DNA of 64,000 bases, from positions 1-64,000 of the forward strand of contig JAFGWM010000071.1 of NCBI GenBank assembly GCA_016937155.1. Direction: 5' to 3'. Origin of the DNA: Deltaproteobacteria bacterium. Its GTDB lineage: Bacteria > Myxococcota_A > Polyangia > HGW-17. Below are positions 56,201 through 64,000 of the stretch, piece by piece (within the stretch, counting starts at the first letter, position 1; the number at the start of each line of letters is the position of its first letter). Below the pieces are notes generated by a model. It saw only the letters and a list, made by a program, of their open reading frames with translations. It ran no database searches and was not told the DNA's origin. The position numbers were made by a program, and so were the translations under genes.

Positions 56201-57119
56201 TTATCAGGCTGAATGTCCCAGCGTAAATGAACTGGATTATTACTGTATTGAAGGTGACTGCCGTCCTGAATGCGATCCCGGTATAGAGTTCCCCTGTCCA
56301 GGCGGCATGGAATGCAGAGCTGCAACGGTTGAGGGTGTAGAACACTATGTATGTTTGCCTCAGACCGGAGGTGAATGCGGTGGAACAACCTGTCCCGTAG
56401 GATGGGAATGCATAGATGATGTCTGCGTCGATCCTTGTGAATCTGTAATATGCGATTCCTGGGAGGAATGCAGAATGGGGCAGTGTTTTGACATAAGCTG
56501 CAGCGGTAATGAGACTCTATGTTCTGAAACACAGTTCTGTATTGATCATGAGTGTGTTGATGATCCATGCTGGGAGCTTAACTGTGGTGCAGACGGTGAG
56601 TACTGCCAGAGAAATTGTGATGAAACCGGTTGTACAGCGGATTGTGAGCCACTGTGTCTCTGTGATTCCGGTGAATATTGTAATGCAGATGGTCAGTGTG
56701 AAGTTGATCTTTGCCTTGATGTTACATGTGATCCGGGTGATGTATGCAATCCGGTGGATGGAAGCTGCATGACGGACAGCTGCTATCAGGTTTCATGCAG
56801 TGCTGATCAGGTATGTCTGGATGGCGGCTGTATTGATGATCCCTGTACCTCTGTTATGTGCCCCAACGGACTCTACTGTGAAGTGAGAAATGATTATGTC
56901 TCCGGAACAGTCTATGCAGTATGCGAGCCTGACAGTTCACTCTGGGTTCCGGGTGAGGGTGGTGGAACAATTACAAGTGGTGCTTCCGATACAGTATTTG
57001 GTTGTTCCTCTGAACCGGCAGGAAATAAAAAATCAGGAAATCTGTTTTTCTCGATGATTTTACTTCTTATGGGAGTATTTATCGGACGCAGATGGAGACT
57101 TAGTGGAGGTAACCGATGA
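53223..57119 (+). CDS. Giant VWA/MopE-repeat protein, MYXO-CTERM-like tail
   Basis: A 1298-residue surface protein. A signal peptide (about 20-46, ending in YAA) leads to a von Willebrand A domain whose MIDAS motif is VDTSGSM (Asp72, Ser74, Ser76), with the later IILVTDGDPSP. Next come about 11 units of the form E(V/I)CDGxDNDCDGxxDE between 385 and 1000, each followed by Cys-rich linkers. A long Cys-rich, EGF-like region runs from about 1010 to 1240. The end is Cys1261-containing GCSSEP, then a hydrophobic helix (FFSMILLLMGVFIG) and RRWR. This Gly-Cys plus helix plus Arg tail fits the MYXO-CTERM signal processed by myxosortase. GGAGGA precedes the ATG. The next gene overlaps by 4 bases. Confidence 0.85.
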   Translation: MKRRDSVKSKKSRYLETSLKYFLFFAVCLSMPAASVITGASNVYAAEPSECLSMNPADWPQPAKPYFIILVDTSGSMTACTTPATNYPYECPSSYTPNSCNMVPSRLNDAKCALRQAVMAYGGQVNFGLATFAQKLSGCPAGACVSGCGAVNGGTCSYEFYGCNVPSSFSGGNYCGNEPACSSSLTYPVPPNLAENSWYNGARIVVPLVQDPWDGSSASSNNVDEMLKWFDGDCTDNKELFAYWGTPTAPALNAVGQYLRAGWREWSETNYCTNYPYTYSTPLDSNDRACRSVNIILVTDGDPSPCETTSTSGDQARAVAHASDLYNNGVVLGSQTFRVKTYVINFAGGNQTYTNQIASAGGTGTSLQADNEVELAISLSNIIAGAIEPESCDNEDNNCNGCTDEGFGHYCNVDLSCCAWVTEEERDDCLALYEDSIALNPPDGNIDLLPCTDAGEAADPATWLCYDPTEICDEIDNNCDGQIDEGMLKCGSPLHCPQIEVCNGLDDDCDGLIDEGVCGSCVPQPETCNGCDDDCDGVVDNPPVGGFPTLACGLPSPANCVGTKTCQAPQSVAVGQCLGGAGYGTCTNSPESEVCDGVDNNCDGSIDNGLTGGTCIPSSHTPGLTYGGTSQCTYGTEVCQGTSGWVCTGGTGPSDEICDGIDNDCNGIVDDNVAGVGTSCGVNTPPCSPGTLQCVSGSMVCVGGTLPQQEVCDGIDNDCNGTIDDSPLADAPAPGTGGCWNEPGTCCTLNGVSWCPPAGANCSDSGTLLTPCRTGNLVCGGAIGWICSGDVTPSPEVCDGVDNDCDGDVDLIGGVEMSNECYTPGFGADTGCVAPGNCTGLCSSGVETCGAVNPGQWTECVGEVTPENEICDGYDNDCDGDTDEESDMPWIGQPCTEACNGHWECNDGVKECVGGTMSEGRCNGVDDDCDGIADEQDELEQDPMYGQSCGEGEGECQEGTYECIGGTWICVGEVGPSEEVCDGKDNDCDGVIDYQAECPSVNELDYYCIEGDCRPECDPGIEFPCPGGMECRAATVEGVEHYVCLPQTGGECGGTTCPVGWECIDDVCVDPCESVICDSWEECRMGQCFDISCSGNETLCSETQFCIDHECVDDPCWELNCGADGEYCQRNCDETGCTADCEPLCLCDSGEYCNADGQCEVDLCLDVTCDPGDVCNPVDGSCMTDSCYQVSCSADQVCLDGGCIDDPCTSVMCPNGLYCEVRNDYVSGTVYAVCEPDSSLWVPGEGGGTITSGASDTVFGCSSEPAGNKKSGNLFFSMILLLMGVFIGRRWRLSGGNR

Positions 57120-59809
57120 GAAGGAGCCTACTTTTTTCACTAGCGGCAGTTTTATTTGTATTAAGTCCGGGGTGTGATTTTCAGGAGTATAATTTTGGTG
57201 ATAAAGGCCACTGGGAGCTTCCTGACGGTTCTCTCCCTGACATTGTAGTTGATCCGGATGCTGATGTCATAGAATGTGAGCCCACAGATGAGATTTGTGA
57301 TGGCAAGGATAATGACTGTGATGACGTGATTGATAATGGGTTTGATCTGCAAAATGATCCTGCAAACTGTGGTGAATGCAACCATATATGCAATTTTCCA
57401 TATGCAGTAACAAGCTGTGTTGAAGGTGAGTGCGTGATGGGGGACTGTTATCCCGGGCATTTCGACAACAATGGAAGTGATGTTGATGGCTGTGAGTATG
57501 GTTGTTTTGTTTCCAATGAAGGTGTTGAACTGTGTGATGGTATTGATAACGACTGTAATGGAGAAATTGATGAAGATTTCGATCTTGAAACTGACCCCAC
57601 CAACTGTGGTGCATGTTCCAATACATGTGTTTTTCTCAATGGAAACGGAGCATGTGAAGGAGGCGAATGTAAAATAGGTTATTGCGTTGGCGGATACGTT
57701 GATGCTGATGGTAGTCCTGATAATGGCTGTGAATGTCATCTGGATCTTACGGAAGGTACAGTGACAGAATGTATTCAGGGTGAAACTACTGTCTGTGCAT
57801 CTGACGAAGTGTGTGCAGATGTTGATGGTGACAGTATTTCTCACTGTAGTGCAATTCCACTTGAGATTTGTGATGGTAAGGATAATGACTGTGATGGGCT
57901 GGTGGATGGAGCTGATGATCTGGTTGCAGATACCAGGGTTGGTATCACCTGCTTTGGCGATCCTGATGGAATTTGCGGCTCTATAGATCACAGTGGGGCA
58001 ACAGAATGTATTGATGGACTTGTGGTCTGTGCCGGTCCTAACCTTCTTTACGCCAATGATGTCCCTGAAACATGTAACGGTCTGGATGATGACTGTGATG
58101 GAGTGATTGATGATTCACCCGTGGATGCGGGGGCAAGCTGTGGAACCTCGTCCAATTATCCATGTTCCTTGGGTACGATGCTATGCACGGGTGGTGTTCT
58201 ATCATGTGTGGGAGCAATAGAACCCGGTGTTGAAACATGTAATCTCATTGATGATGACTGCAACGGAAACATTGATGATAATCTCACTGATGTGGGTGGT
58301 GCGTGTAATGTTCCGGTAGATCCTCCTGTTGGAGCGACAAGTCCATGTCAGGCGGGAACACTTCAGTGTGTAGCAGGGGGTGTTCAGTGTGTTGGAAGTG
58401 TAGGCCCTACAAGTACAACGGACAGTTGCGGTGATGACTCAAACTGTGATGGTATTTTGACTAATCAGCCGGATTTAAACAGCAATCCTTATAACTGTGG
58501 TTCATGCGGACATAACTGCTATGCCGGAACAGAACATTCTATATGGACCTGTGAAAGTGGTACCTGTGTTTATCAGGGATGTGAAGCCGGTTATTATGAT
58601 CTGGATCCTGTGGATAACAGTTGCGAATATCCATGTCTTTATAACGGAACCGAAACATGCAATGGCATTGATGATGACTGTAACGGTATTGTGGATGATG
58701 GTCTTACTGCACCATCTCCGGTTGATGTCTGTGGGGTTTCTCCTGCTGCTACAGCACCGGAATGTACTACAAATGTCAGTGTGCAGTGTACCGGAGGAAC
58801 ATGGCAGTGTACCTTCCCTGCAAATGTTTGTAACCCGACATGCTCAACGGCAACAGATATATGCGACACCCTTGATAATAACTGTAACGGAAACGTTAAT
58901 GAGACATTCCCCAATTATGGGAAGGAATGTAAAAGTGACGACGGACTTCCTTATCCCGGCCACGGAGCATGTCAAACAAGTGGTACATTTGTCTGTGATG
59001 GTACGAGTGCAGTTGTCTGCAGTGCCACCAAGGGATCATGTGAACCCAACTGTGAAGAGTTGTGTGATGGCATAGATAATGACTGTGATGGTCTTGTGGA
59101 TGAGTATAAAAATACAAACTCCGGGGATTCATACTACGTTAAACCTCAAGTTGCACTGGTGAATGGAGTTTACATCATGTCATATGAGGCAAGCAGAAAC
59201 AATGCCAGTGATGTCAGTGCAGGAATAGGAAACGGGTACACCTGTGCCAGTGGATGTTCCACTCCGCATAATGCTCCTGCAGGTGTTCCTCTTGATTCCA
59301 CTGTCGCATGTAGTGTGCCGGATAGACTTCCCTGGTTCAATGTTTCTCCTGTTGAGGTTGAGCAGACCTGTGAACTTATCGGTGGCAGGATCTGCACAAC
59401 AGATGAGTGGATTGATACATGTGAAGCCGGTTCGGGATGTGACTGGGGTTATGCCTCTTCATGTACTTCTCCCTCAAATTCCAGCAGATACTGTAATCTT
59501 GGTAATTATGATTTTGATGATGGGTTGGAGTACGATCAGGATGGTCTTCTGACCACAGCAAGTCCTGATCTGCTTCAGTGCAGGGCAGAACTTGGAACCT
59601 ATGATGCATATGATATCACCGGAAATCTTAGAGAAATAACATATGCCGGGATAGTTGAAAGTGAATATACCTATTCACTGATGGGGGGCAGCTTCATGAC
59701 ACAGGATGAGGATGGAGCGATGTGCACATTTGATTTCTATGTTGTGGATGAAGAATTCCAGTTATGGGATACAGGTTTCAGATGCTGTTTTGATACGGAT
59801 CCCAGATAA
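57116..59809 (+). CDS. MopE-repeat lipoprotein with FGE-like domain
   Basis: An 897-residue lipoprotein: signal peptide ending LSPGC. About nine MopE-type units (CDGxDNDC(D/N)GxxDE) run from about 55 to 650, interrupted by spacers with AGTLQC and CNxxDNNCNG. The last 200 residues form a domain like formylglycine-generating enzyme/sulfatase-modifying factor: GGRICTTDEWIDTC, YDAYDITGNLREITYA, then YSLMGGSF and WDTGFRCC. Its active-site cysteines are not evident, so it may be non-catalytic. GGAGG precedes the ATG, which overlaps the stop of the VWA gene (ATGA), so the two are translated together and presumably act together at the cell surface. Confidence 0.85.
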   Translation: MRRSLLFSLAAVLFVLSPGCDFQEYNFGDKGHWELPDGSLPDIVVDPDADVIECEPTDEICDGKDNDCDDVIDNGFDLQNDPANCGECNHICNFPYAVTSCVEGECVMGDCYPGHFDNNGSDVDGCEYGCFVSNEGVELCDGIDNDCNGEIDEDFDLETDPTNCGACSNTCVFLNGNGACEGGECKIGYCVGGYVDADGSPDNGCECHLDLTEGTVTECIQGETTVCASDEVCADVDGDSISHCSAIPLEICDGKDNDCDGLVDGADDLVADTRVGITCFGDPDGICGSIDHSGATECIDGLVVCAGPNLLYANDVPETCNGLDDDCDGVIDDSPVDAGASCGTSSNYPCSLGTMLCTGGVLSCVGAIEPGVETCNLIDDDCNGNIDDNLTDVGGACNVPVDPPVGATSPCQAGTLQCVAGGVQCVGSVGPTSTTDSCGDDSNCDGILTNQPDLNSNPYNCGSCGHNCYAGTEHSIWTCESGTCVYQGCEAGYYDLDPVDNSCEYPCLYNGTETCNGIDDDCNGIVDDGLTAPSPVDVCGVSPAATAPECTTNVSVQCTGGTWQCTFPANVCNPTCSTATDICDTLDNNCNGNVNETFPNYGKECKSDDGLPYPGHGACQTSGTFVCDGTSAVVCSATKGSCEPNCEELCDGIDNDCDGLVDEYKNTNSGDSYYVKPQVALVNGVYIMSYEASRNNASDVSAGIGNGYTCASGCSTPHNAPAGVPLDSTVACSVPDRLPWFNVSPVEVEQTCELIGGRICTTDEWIDTCEAGSGCDWGYASSCTSPSNSSRYCNLGNYDFDDGLEYDQDGLLTTASPDLLQCRAELGTYDAYDITGNLREITYAGIVESEYTYSLMGGSFMTQDEDGAMCTFDFYVVDEEFQLWDTGFRCCFDTDPR

Positions 59810-59977
59810 AACATTCAGTTTTAAGTGTTTAATAAATTGAAATTGATATAAATGGGGAAATTGAGCAATATTTGTGTTTTCAGAGCATAAAATAGTTTAT
59901 AATTAAATTTTTCTGACTTTATGCCGTAGGCTTTAAATGATTTTGTTAAAAATATAACAAGAAGGAGAGAAATTATT

Positions 59978-60769
59978 ATGAAAAAATTTGGAATTGCAGC
60001 GATTTTTTTAAGTCTGGCTCTTTTCAGTATGACGTCAGCAGCAAATCCCTTTCTTGGAGTGTGGAAGTTTAACAGACACACTCTTTCGATTCACCGCAAC
60101 ACTTATATAACATTTACTCAGTCAAAGGGATGGGTATATGGAACACTGAGCGGGGGGAAGTATTCCAACTGGAACTCTTTTGTGGGAAGATACAATCATC
60201 ACACCAGAAAGCTTGAGGGAAACTGGAAAACACACAATCCGCGTTTTCGTTCAAAACTTCCGGGAAGTTTCTATTTTGTCAACTCCAGAAACATTGGGGG
60301 TGTTTTTTCCAATTACAAGGAAAGGGTTAATATCAGTGCGGTATTGATTCGTTCCACTTATGTTCCTGCATGTAAAGGCGGCAGTAAGTGGAATGGCTCA
60401 AAATGTGTCTGCACTGGTGGGGCTTTATGGGATGGAAAAAGATGCGTTTGCACAGGTGGAAGCTACTGGAACGTGAATAAATGTGTATGTGCTCCCGGAC
60501 GTCACTGGAACGGTTCAAGGTGTAAAAAGGATAAATGTCATGTTGAAAGAGTGTGCAGAACTGAAAAGGTTAAACGATGTCGAAATAAAAAAATAGGTGA
60601 GACATGTGAATATAAAAAAATATGTAAAGTAAGACACGGCAAGAAATGGTGCACCAGAGAAAAAGAATGCCGTCCGGATTATAAACCCCGTTGTCGTTAC
60701 GTGGATGAGCAGGTATGCAAAAATGAGACGGTGTGCAGAGGACGCAGACACCATAAAAGATATCACTAA
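59978..60769 (+). CDS. Exported cationic cysteine-rich protein
   Basis: A 263-residue protein with a cleavable signal peptide (about 1-21). Residues 25-120 are aromatic- and Gly-rich and beta-like (FLGVWKFNRHTLSIH, FVGRYNHHTRKLEGNW). From 130 on, three units like KCVCTGGxxWNGxKC are seen. The final 80 residues are strongly basic with regularly spaced Cys pairs (VCRTEKVKRC, CEYKKIC, CRPDYKPRC, VCKNETVC). AAGGAG precedes the ATG. The cationic, disulfide-rich tail looks like a DNA-, lipid- or cell-wall-binding module, which is inference. It is convergent with the CAP/EGF gene. Confidence 0.75.
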   Translation: MKKFGIAAIFLSLALFSMTSAANPFLGVWKFNRHTLSIHRNTYITFTQSKGWVYGTLSGGKYSNWNSFVGRYNHHTRKLEGNWKTHNPRFRSKLPGSFYFVNSRNIGGVFSNYKERVNISAVLIRSTYVPACKGGSKWNGSKCVCTGGALWDGKRCVCTGGSYWNVNKCVCAPGRHWNGSRCKKDKCHVERVCRTEKVKRCRNKKIGETCEYKKICKVRHGKKWCTREKECRPDYKPRCRYVDEQVCKNETVCRGRRHHKRYH

Positions 60770-60773
60770 AAGC

Positions 60774-61742
60774 CTAAAAAAAGTTTTGAGTATTCCATGT
60801 TCCGCTGAATCCTACACCTACATGGGTAGTATCACATCTCATAATGTTGCAATGATGAGATAATGGCGGGCAGTGTCCTTCATTGGTACCGTTCATGTAC
60901 ATATCCATCTCACACTCAGGTCCGCATCCATAAGCACAGTTTTGTGCATACGGATAATCCTCATGGAAAAGACCCCCGGAATTTTCCATCTGAATACTGT
61001 GGTTTCTTCCATGAGCAGCCCACTCAACACTCCATAATAGGGGTTTGTGACATTCAGGAGTACCTTCTGCATCATGAACAGCTCTTTCAAGATTTATGAG
61101 TTCAAACATTTCACATTCAGTATCAATTGGTTCGAACCAGGTGTCAGGTACGCCATCAAGATCTATGTCATAATTGATTTCGCCTCCGGTACAGACAGTG
61201 GCTGTGGGAACACAGTCAAGACCAAGCCTTGTGGATGGAGTATAACCAGTTTCACATATGCACACTGCTCCATCGGGTTTTACAGTGCACTCTCCATGAC
61301 CGCTGCACTCAATGCCTGAACATTCGTTAGAATCAGTTATACACTCCAGTGAATCAACCCCGGCATTTTCATATCCATCATCACAATTACAGACAGCGAG
61401 TCCATTATTTTCAACACAGTCACCATGACCTGAGCATGTTATTCCCAGACATGGGTCGGTGGTACTTACGCAGCTAAGCAGTTGGGCTTCATATCCATCA
61501 TCGCAGTTGCATACGGGCTGTGAGTCCGAAACTGTGCAGCTTCCGTGTCCACTGCAATCCACACCGGCACACGGGTTGATATTGTTAGTAATGTTGTTTG
61601 TGGTGTTGTTTGACACACTGTTAGTGGAGTTGTTGGTGGTATTATTGGTGGTATTATTGACAGAGTTATTATCACCTGATGATGCATCATCACAGCCTGA
61701 AATCAAAAAAACACCAGTAAGGATAAGTGCCAGTTTTTTCAT
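60774..61742 (-). CDS. Lipoprotein with EGF-like repeats and CAP domain
   Basis: A 322-residue lipoprotein with a signal peptide ending in FLISGC (Cys17). A long Asn/Thr-rich linker (about 20-55) is followed by three EGF-like modules of the form CxGxxCSGHGxCxxxxxxxxC then CNCDDGYE, around 57-160. The C-terminus (about 200-322) is a CAP/SCP domain: FELINLERAVHD, LLWSVEWAAHGRNHSIQMEN, GGLFHEDYPYAQNCAYGC, and HHCNIMRCDTTHVGVGFSG. CAP domains in bacteria are secreted and of mixed function. GGAGG precedes the ATG. The EGF-CAP combination is more common in eukaryotes. It ends within 5 bases of the convergent gene. Confidence 0.85.
   Translation of the reverse strand: MKKLALILTGVFLISGCDDASSGDNNSVNNTTNNTTNNSTNSVSNNTTNNITNNINPCAGVDCSGHGSCTVSDSQPVCNCDDGYEAQLLSCVSTTDPCLGITCSGHGDCVENNGLAVCNCDDGYENAGVDSLECITDSNECSGIECSGHGECTVKPDGAVCICETGYTPSTRLGLDCVPTATVCTGGEINYDIDLDGVPDTWFEPIDTECEMFELINLERAVHDAEGTPECHKPLLWSVEWAAHGRNHSIQMENSGGLFHEDYPYAQNCAYGCGPECEMDMYMNGTNEGHCPPLSHHCNIMRCDTTHVGVGFSGTWNTQNFF
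61577..61672 (-). repeat. Asn/Thr-codon low-complexity repeat
   Basis: Runs of AAC/ACC-type codons on the minus strand (for example NNTTNNTTNNST) encode the linker of the CAP/EGF lipoprotein. The pattern of short repeated triplets can change length by slippage. Confidence 0.7.
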
Positions 61743-61767
61743 ATTGCCTCCGGAAATAATTGAATTA

Positions 61768-62553
61768 TCAGAAATTTACGTTGATACCAAAGCGGAAATT
61801 GAACCCTGAAGCGTTCACAGGTGCAATTCCGTTTCTGAGATGTGAATCGATAGTGCCATAATCATCAGTGTCATCAGGGCTCTGCTCATTTGACATGAAG
61901 GTTCCCTGAACTTCAAGACTGAGCCATGGAATTATCCTCCATTCAATACCGCCACCGATTTCAACTCCGGAAACTGCACTGGTGTAGGAAGATGCATCGG
62001 AATCATTGTACATGGTAATATTACTGAAAATAAACCCGGCTTTCAGAAATGGATTGAAACCACTGTGTTTGATTCTGTTCCAATACCAGTTAGTGGAGAA
62101 ATGAACACGGGAATCCTTGCGGTGAGCCAGAGAATTACAGTTTGTACATGAACTCAGGCTTGCAAATCCAAGCTCAAAACTAAGATTTTCCAGAAACAGA
62201 AAACGACCGAATACCATTGACCCTGCAAGACCGCCTTCGTCGCTGCTTGTTGAATCAAACATAATTCCAACTGTCCAGCGGTTTACATCAGTGATATCAA
62301 GATTATTTAAATCACCAGGAACTGGAACTGTGGTGGCAACTTTGGGCTCCTGTGGAGGAACATTATCATGATGACGTCTGACCACTATAACTCTCTGTGG
62401 AGGAGGCGGTGGAGGAGGGGGTGGGCATGGAACCATGACTCCAACACCGATTGGACCAGCTCCAACAACTACGCCACACGGCTGCTGAGCAAAGGAGGAT
62501 TTTGCGGGGATAAGAATTGCCACAAATAACGTCAGATAAATAATATTTTTCAT
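61768..62553 (-). CDS. Outer-membrane beta-barrel-like protein, poly-Pro N-terminus
   Basis: A 261-residue exported protein. The signal peptide ends in SFAQQ. Then follow CGVVVGAGPIGVGVMVPC and a run of nine prolines, a His/Arg segment (VVRRHHDNVPP), and from about 85 an amphipathic beta-strand barrel with many aromatics. It ends in NFRFGINVNF, the terminal Phe typical of barrel insertion signals. A CTNC pair lies in a loop. GGAG precedes the ATG. It is 25 bases upstream of the CAP/EGF lipoprotein gene in the same direction, so they may form an operon. Confidence 0.7.
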   Translation of the reverse strand: MKNIIYLTLFVAILIPAKSSFAQQPCGVVVGAGPIGVGVMVPCPPPPPPPPPQRVIVVRRHHDNVPPQEPKVATTVPVPGDLNNLDITDVNRWTVGIMFDSTSSDEGGLAGSMVFGRFLFLENLSFELGFASLSSCTNCNSLAHRKDSRVHFSTNWYWNRIKHSGFNPFLKAGFIFSNITMYNDSDASSYTSAVSGVEIGGGIEWRIIPWLSLEVQGTFMSNEQSPDDTDDYGTIDSHLRNGIAPVNASGFNFRFGINVNF

Positions 62554-62618
62554 TTTTCAATCTCCACTGACAATTTTATTGTGTTTTTCAGGAGTATCAA
62601 GGTGGAAGTTAAATTATT

Positions 62619-64000
62619 TCAATTTTTAAAATAATTTTTCCAGAATTTAGGGGTTATAGATCCCTTTACCAGCGTATTAATGGCTTTTTTTCGTTCAGAA
62701 TTCCATGTGTCTTTTAAAAATGATGCGGGAAATTCGGATGGGGCTTCATAGTTTTTGATTGCGGACAGCTTTTTATGGGTTTTTTCATATGAAAGGCGGA
62801 TTTGAGCCTCTGTAATTTGTTCAGACACGGTTAATCCCAGAAGTTTTCTGATATCTCTGGAAATCAGATAAAACATAAAAAGTCTTCTGTTTATGTTTCT
62901 GGCATATCTGAAGTTACTTTTATTGATGGATTCAGGAAATGTCTGTTCCAGACGGGAAATCTCAGAAAGAATAAGTTTTTCAGTGAATTTGAGTTTATCT
63001 TTCGATGTATCCCGGCTTGAGATGGTGTACATAAGAGCAATGTTAAGTTGATGAGATCTTAGTTTTGCTATTTTTCTCATGGAAAAAACTTTCCATATTT
63101 TAAGATCAAGCCTTTTCATGTTTCGTGCAAGTACAAAGTATTTTTGAAGGTTTTCAGGATTTCTGACGTTTGACACTGCTCTTTCCAGAGATATTTCAAG
63201 AAAGTAAGGAGCCCACTCTGGTGCAGTATTCATCCAGGTGGTTACTGCTTTTTGTGCCTTCCAGAAGATAGCGGGATCAGGGCTTTTTAGTCTGTCCAGG
63301 AGAATTCCCAGTGCCTGTGGAGTCTTTATATGTGAAAGATAATCCATAGCTGTCCAACTTGTGTTGAGATCATCTGAATCAAGGGCCAGAAGTATGGAAG
63401 AAACAGACATTGCCGGTGCCCACTTTGCAGATTTTTGCAAATTAGTTCTAAACTTTTTCAGGGTTTTTCCTTTTAATTTTTTCCATTTACCAACTGCCTT
63501 AAGGAATTCACTGCTGCAGACGGATTTGTCAAGTTCACAAATGCTTTCAATTTCAGAAAAGTTAAGATTATGAATACTTTTTTTCAGGAGCTGCTTTAAG
63601 GCATAATTAATGATTTTAGTATCAATTAGGGGATTTTTTGAGATAATTTCCGAGATTTGTTTAATATTTCCAGTGAGCACTGTTTCTGTGTCTATCAGAT
63701 TTTTCAGATACTGTGCGGATTTACCACCGTATTTCGTTCCAGCAAATGCAATTGCGTGCATTCTAAGATGGTTAGGAAGAGGAAATTTTCCCAGTTTTTC
63801 AAACTCAACCCGGGAGAGAATTTCCATGATATTCTGCTTGTAGCTGCTCTGAGGAAAATAATCCAAAAATTTGCGTAACTGTTCAGAATCCATACTGGAC
63901 AAAGCTTTTGAATACCATCGTTTTTCAAGAATGAGTTTTATTTTGGATGCATATTTTGAGTCAGGGTGGAGATGCAGAAATCTGAAAAGTGGCCATAATT
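62619..64000 (-). CDS. HEAT-like helical protein, 5' end outside the window
   Basis: At least 459 codons are visible. The frame stays open to the window edge (64000) and reads sensibly there (LHPDSKYASKIKLILEKRW), so the start is outside. A TTG at 63900-63902 and an ATG at 63891-63893 are internal. The chain is almost all helical, with HEAT-like pairs such as LLALDSDDLNTSWTAMDYLS and LLDRLKSPDPAIFWKAQKAV. No signal peptide is visible because the N-terminus is missing. HEAT arrays bind other proteins. The function is unknown. Confidence 0.6.
   Translation of the reverse strand, partial: LWPLFRFLHLHPDSKYASKIKLILEKRWYSKALSSMDSEQLRKFLDYFPQSSYKQNIMEILSRVEFEKLGKFPLPNHLRMHAIAFAGTKYGGKSAQYLKNLIDTETVLTGNIKQISEIISKNPLIDTKIINYALKQLLKKSIHNLNFSEIESICELDKSVCSSEFLKAVGKWKKLKGKTLKKFRTNLQKSAKWAPAMSVSSILLALDSDDLNTSWTAMDYLSHIKTPQALGILLDRLKSPDPAIFWKAQKAVTTWMNTAPEWAPYFLEISLERAVSNVRNPENLQKYFVLARNMKRLDLKIWKVFSMRKIAKLRSHQLNIALMYTISSRDTSKDKLKFTEKLILSEISRLEQTFPESINKSNFRYARNINRRLFMFYLISRDIRKLLGLTVSEQITEAQIRLSYEKTHKKLSAIKNYEAPSEFPASFLKDTWNSERKKAINTLVKGSITPKFWKNYFKN

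Noticed and set aside
55093-56568. Long open frames on the minus strand opposite the VWA/MopE gene
   Set aside because: They are shadows of repetitive, Gly/Asp/Cys-codon-rich coding sequence; they lack ribosome binding sites and sensible protein composition.
61128-61145. tRNA-like GGTTCGAACC sequence
   Set aside because: It lies inside the CAP/EGF gene, and no acceptor stem or other arms can be formed around it.

Overview
The window is a stretch of a low-GC (about 40% by eye), Gram-negative bacterial chromosome. I see no rRNA, tRNA, CRISPR array, transposase or phage gene. Three things point to a Myxococcota or deltaproteobacterium-like organism: secreted proteins with MopE-type repeats (CDGxDNDCDGxxDE), a C-terminal tail resembling the MYXO-CTERM sorting signal, and an IgGFc-binding-type lipoprotein. 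Others point to an anaerobic or microaerobic life: a Na+-pumping NADH:quinone oxidoreductase-like operon, a 2[4Fe-4S] ferredoxin, and an oxygen-sensitive lysine 2,3-aminomutase next to 3,5-diaminohexanoate dehydrogenase. Species cannot be named from sequence alone.

Layout. 1-867: a possibly structured non-coding stretch, then a small lipoprotein. 868-6184: six overlapping genes nqrABCDEF. Its NqrA-like protein carries two complete [4Fe-4S] motifs, a feature of RnfC. 6357-9535: a four-CxxC protein with an SDR dehydrogenase, a tiny MopE-repeat lipoprotein, an M50-like membrane protein and serA. 9626-15865: a membrane-bound sigma-54 activator, a hybrid histidine kinase and its single-domain receiver. 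15940-22853: large surface lipoproteins (IPT/TIG, IgGFc-binding-like, a very cysteine-rich repeat protein), a beta-barrel protein and a ferredoxin. 23050-28694: a 1751-residue CHASE/PAS hybrid kinase with a second receiver paralogous to the first. 28847-32860: a Cys-rich lipoprotein, a TonB-dependent receptor and ddl. 32963-35444: a four-gene operon with a DM9-repeat protein and a calcineurin-like phosphatase. 35558-39868: an LRR protein with a proline-rich cytoplasmic tail, a beta-barrel, a CxxC protein and a lipoprotein. 39902-42694: kamA, kdd, infA. 42982-46923: a diguanylate cyclase, a Cys-rich lipoprotein and csrA-fliW. 47045-53026: a coiled-coil membrane protein, a retropepsin-like lipoprotein with mlaC, an esterase, a PilZ protein and a methyltransferase. 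53223-64000: two long overlapping MopE-repeat genes (VWA domain and FGE-like domain), a cationic Cys-rich protein, a CAP/EGF lipoprotein, a beta-barrel and the 3' part of a HEAT-like gene.

How it works together. The window combines sodium-linked respiration or fermentation, c-di-GMP and phosphorelay signalling (GGDEF, PilZ, two hybrid kinases, CsrA/FliW), and an unusually large set of cysteine-rich or repeat-rich envelope proteins. The most unusual items are the Fe-S NqrA, the VWA/MopE pair with its MYXO-CTERM-like tail, the DM9-phosphatase operon and the inside-out LRR protein. Start sites were chosen from ribosome binding sites. Functions come from motif recognition by eye, with no database search.
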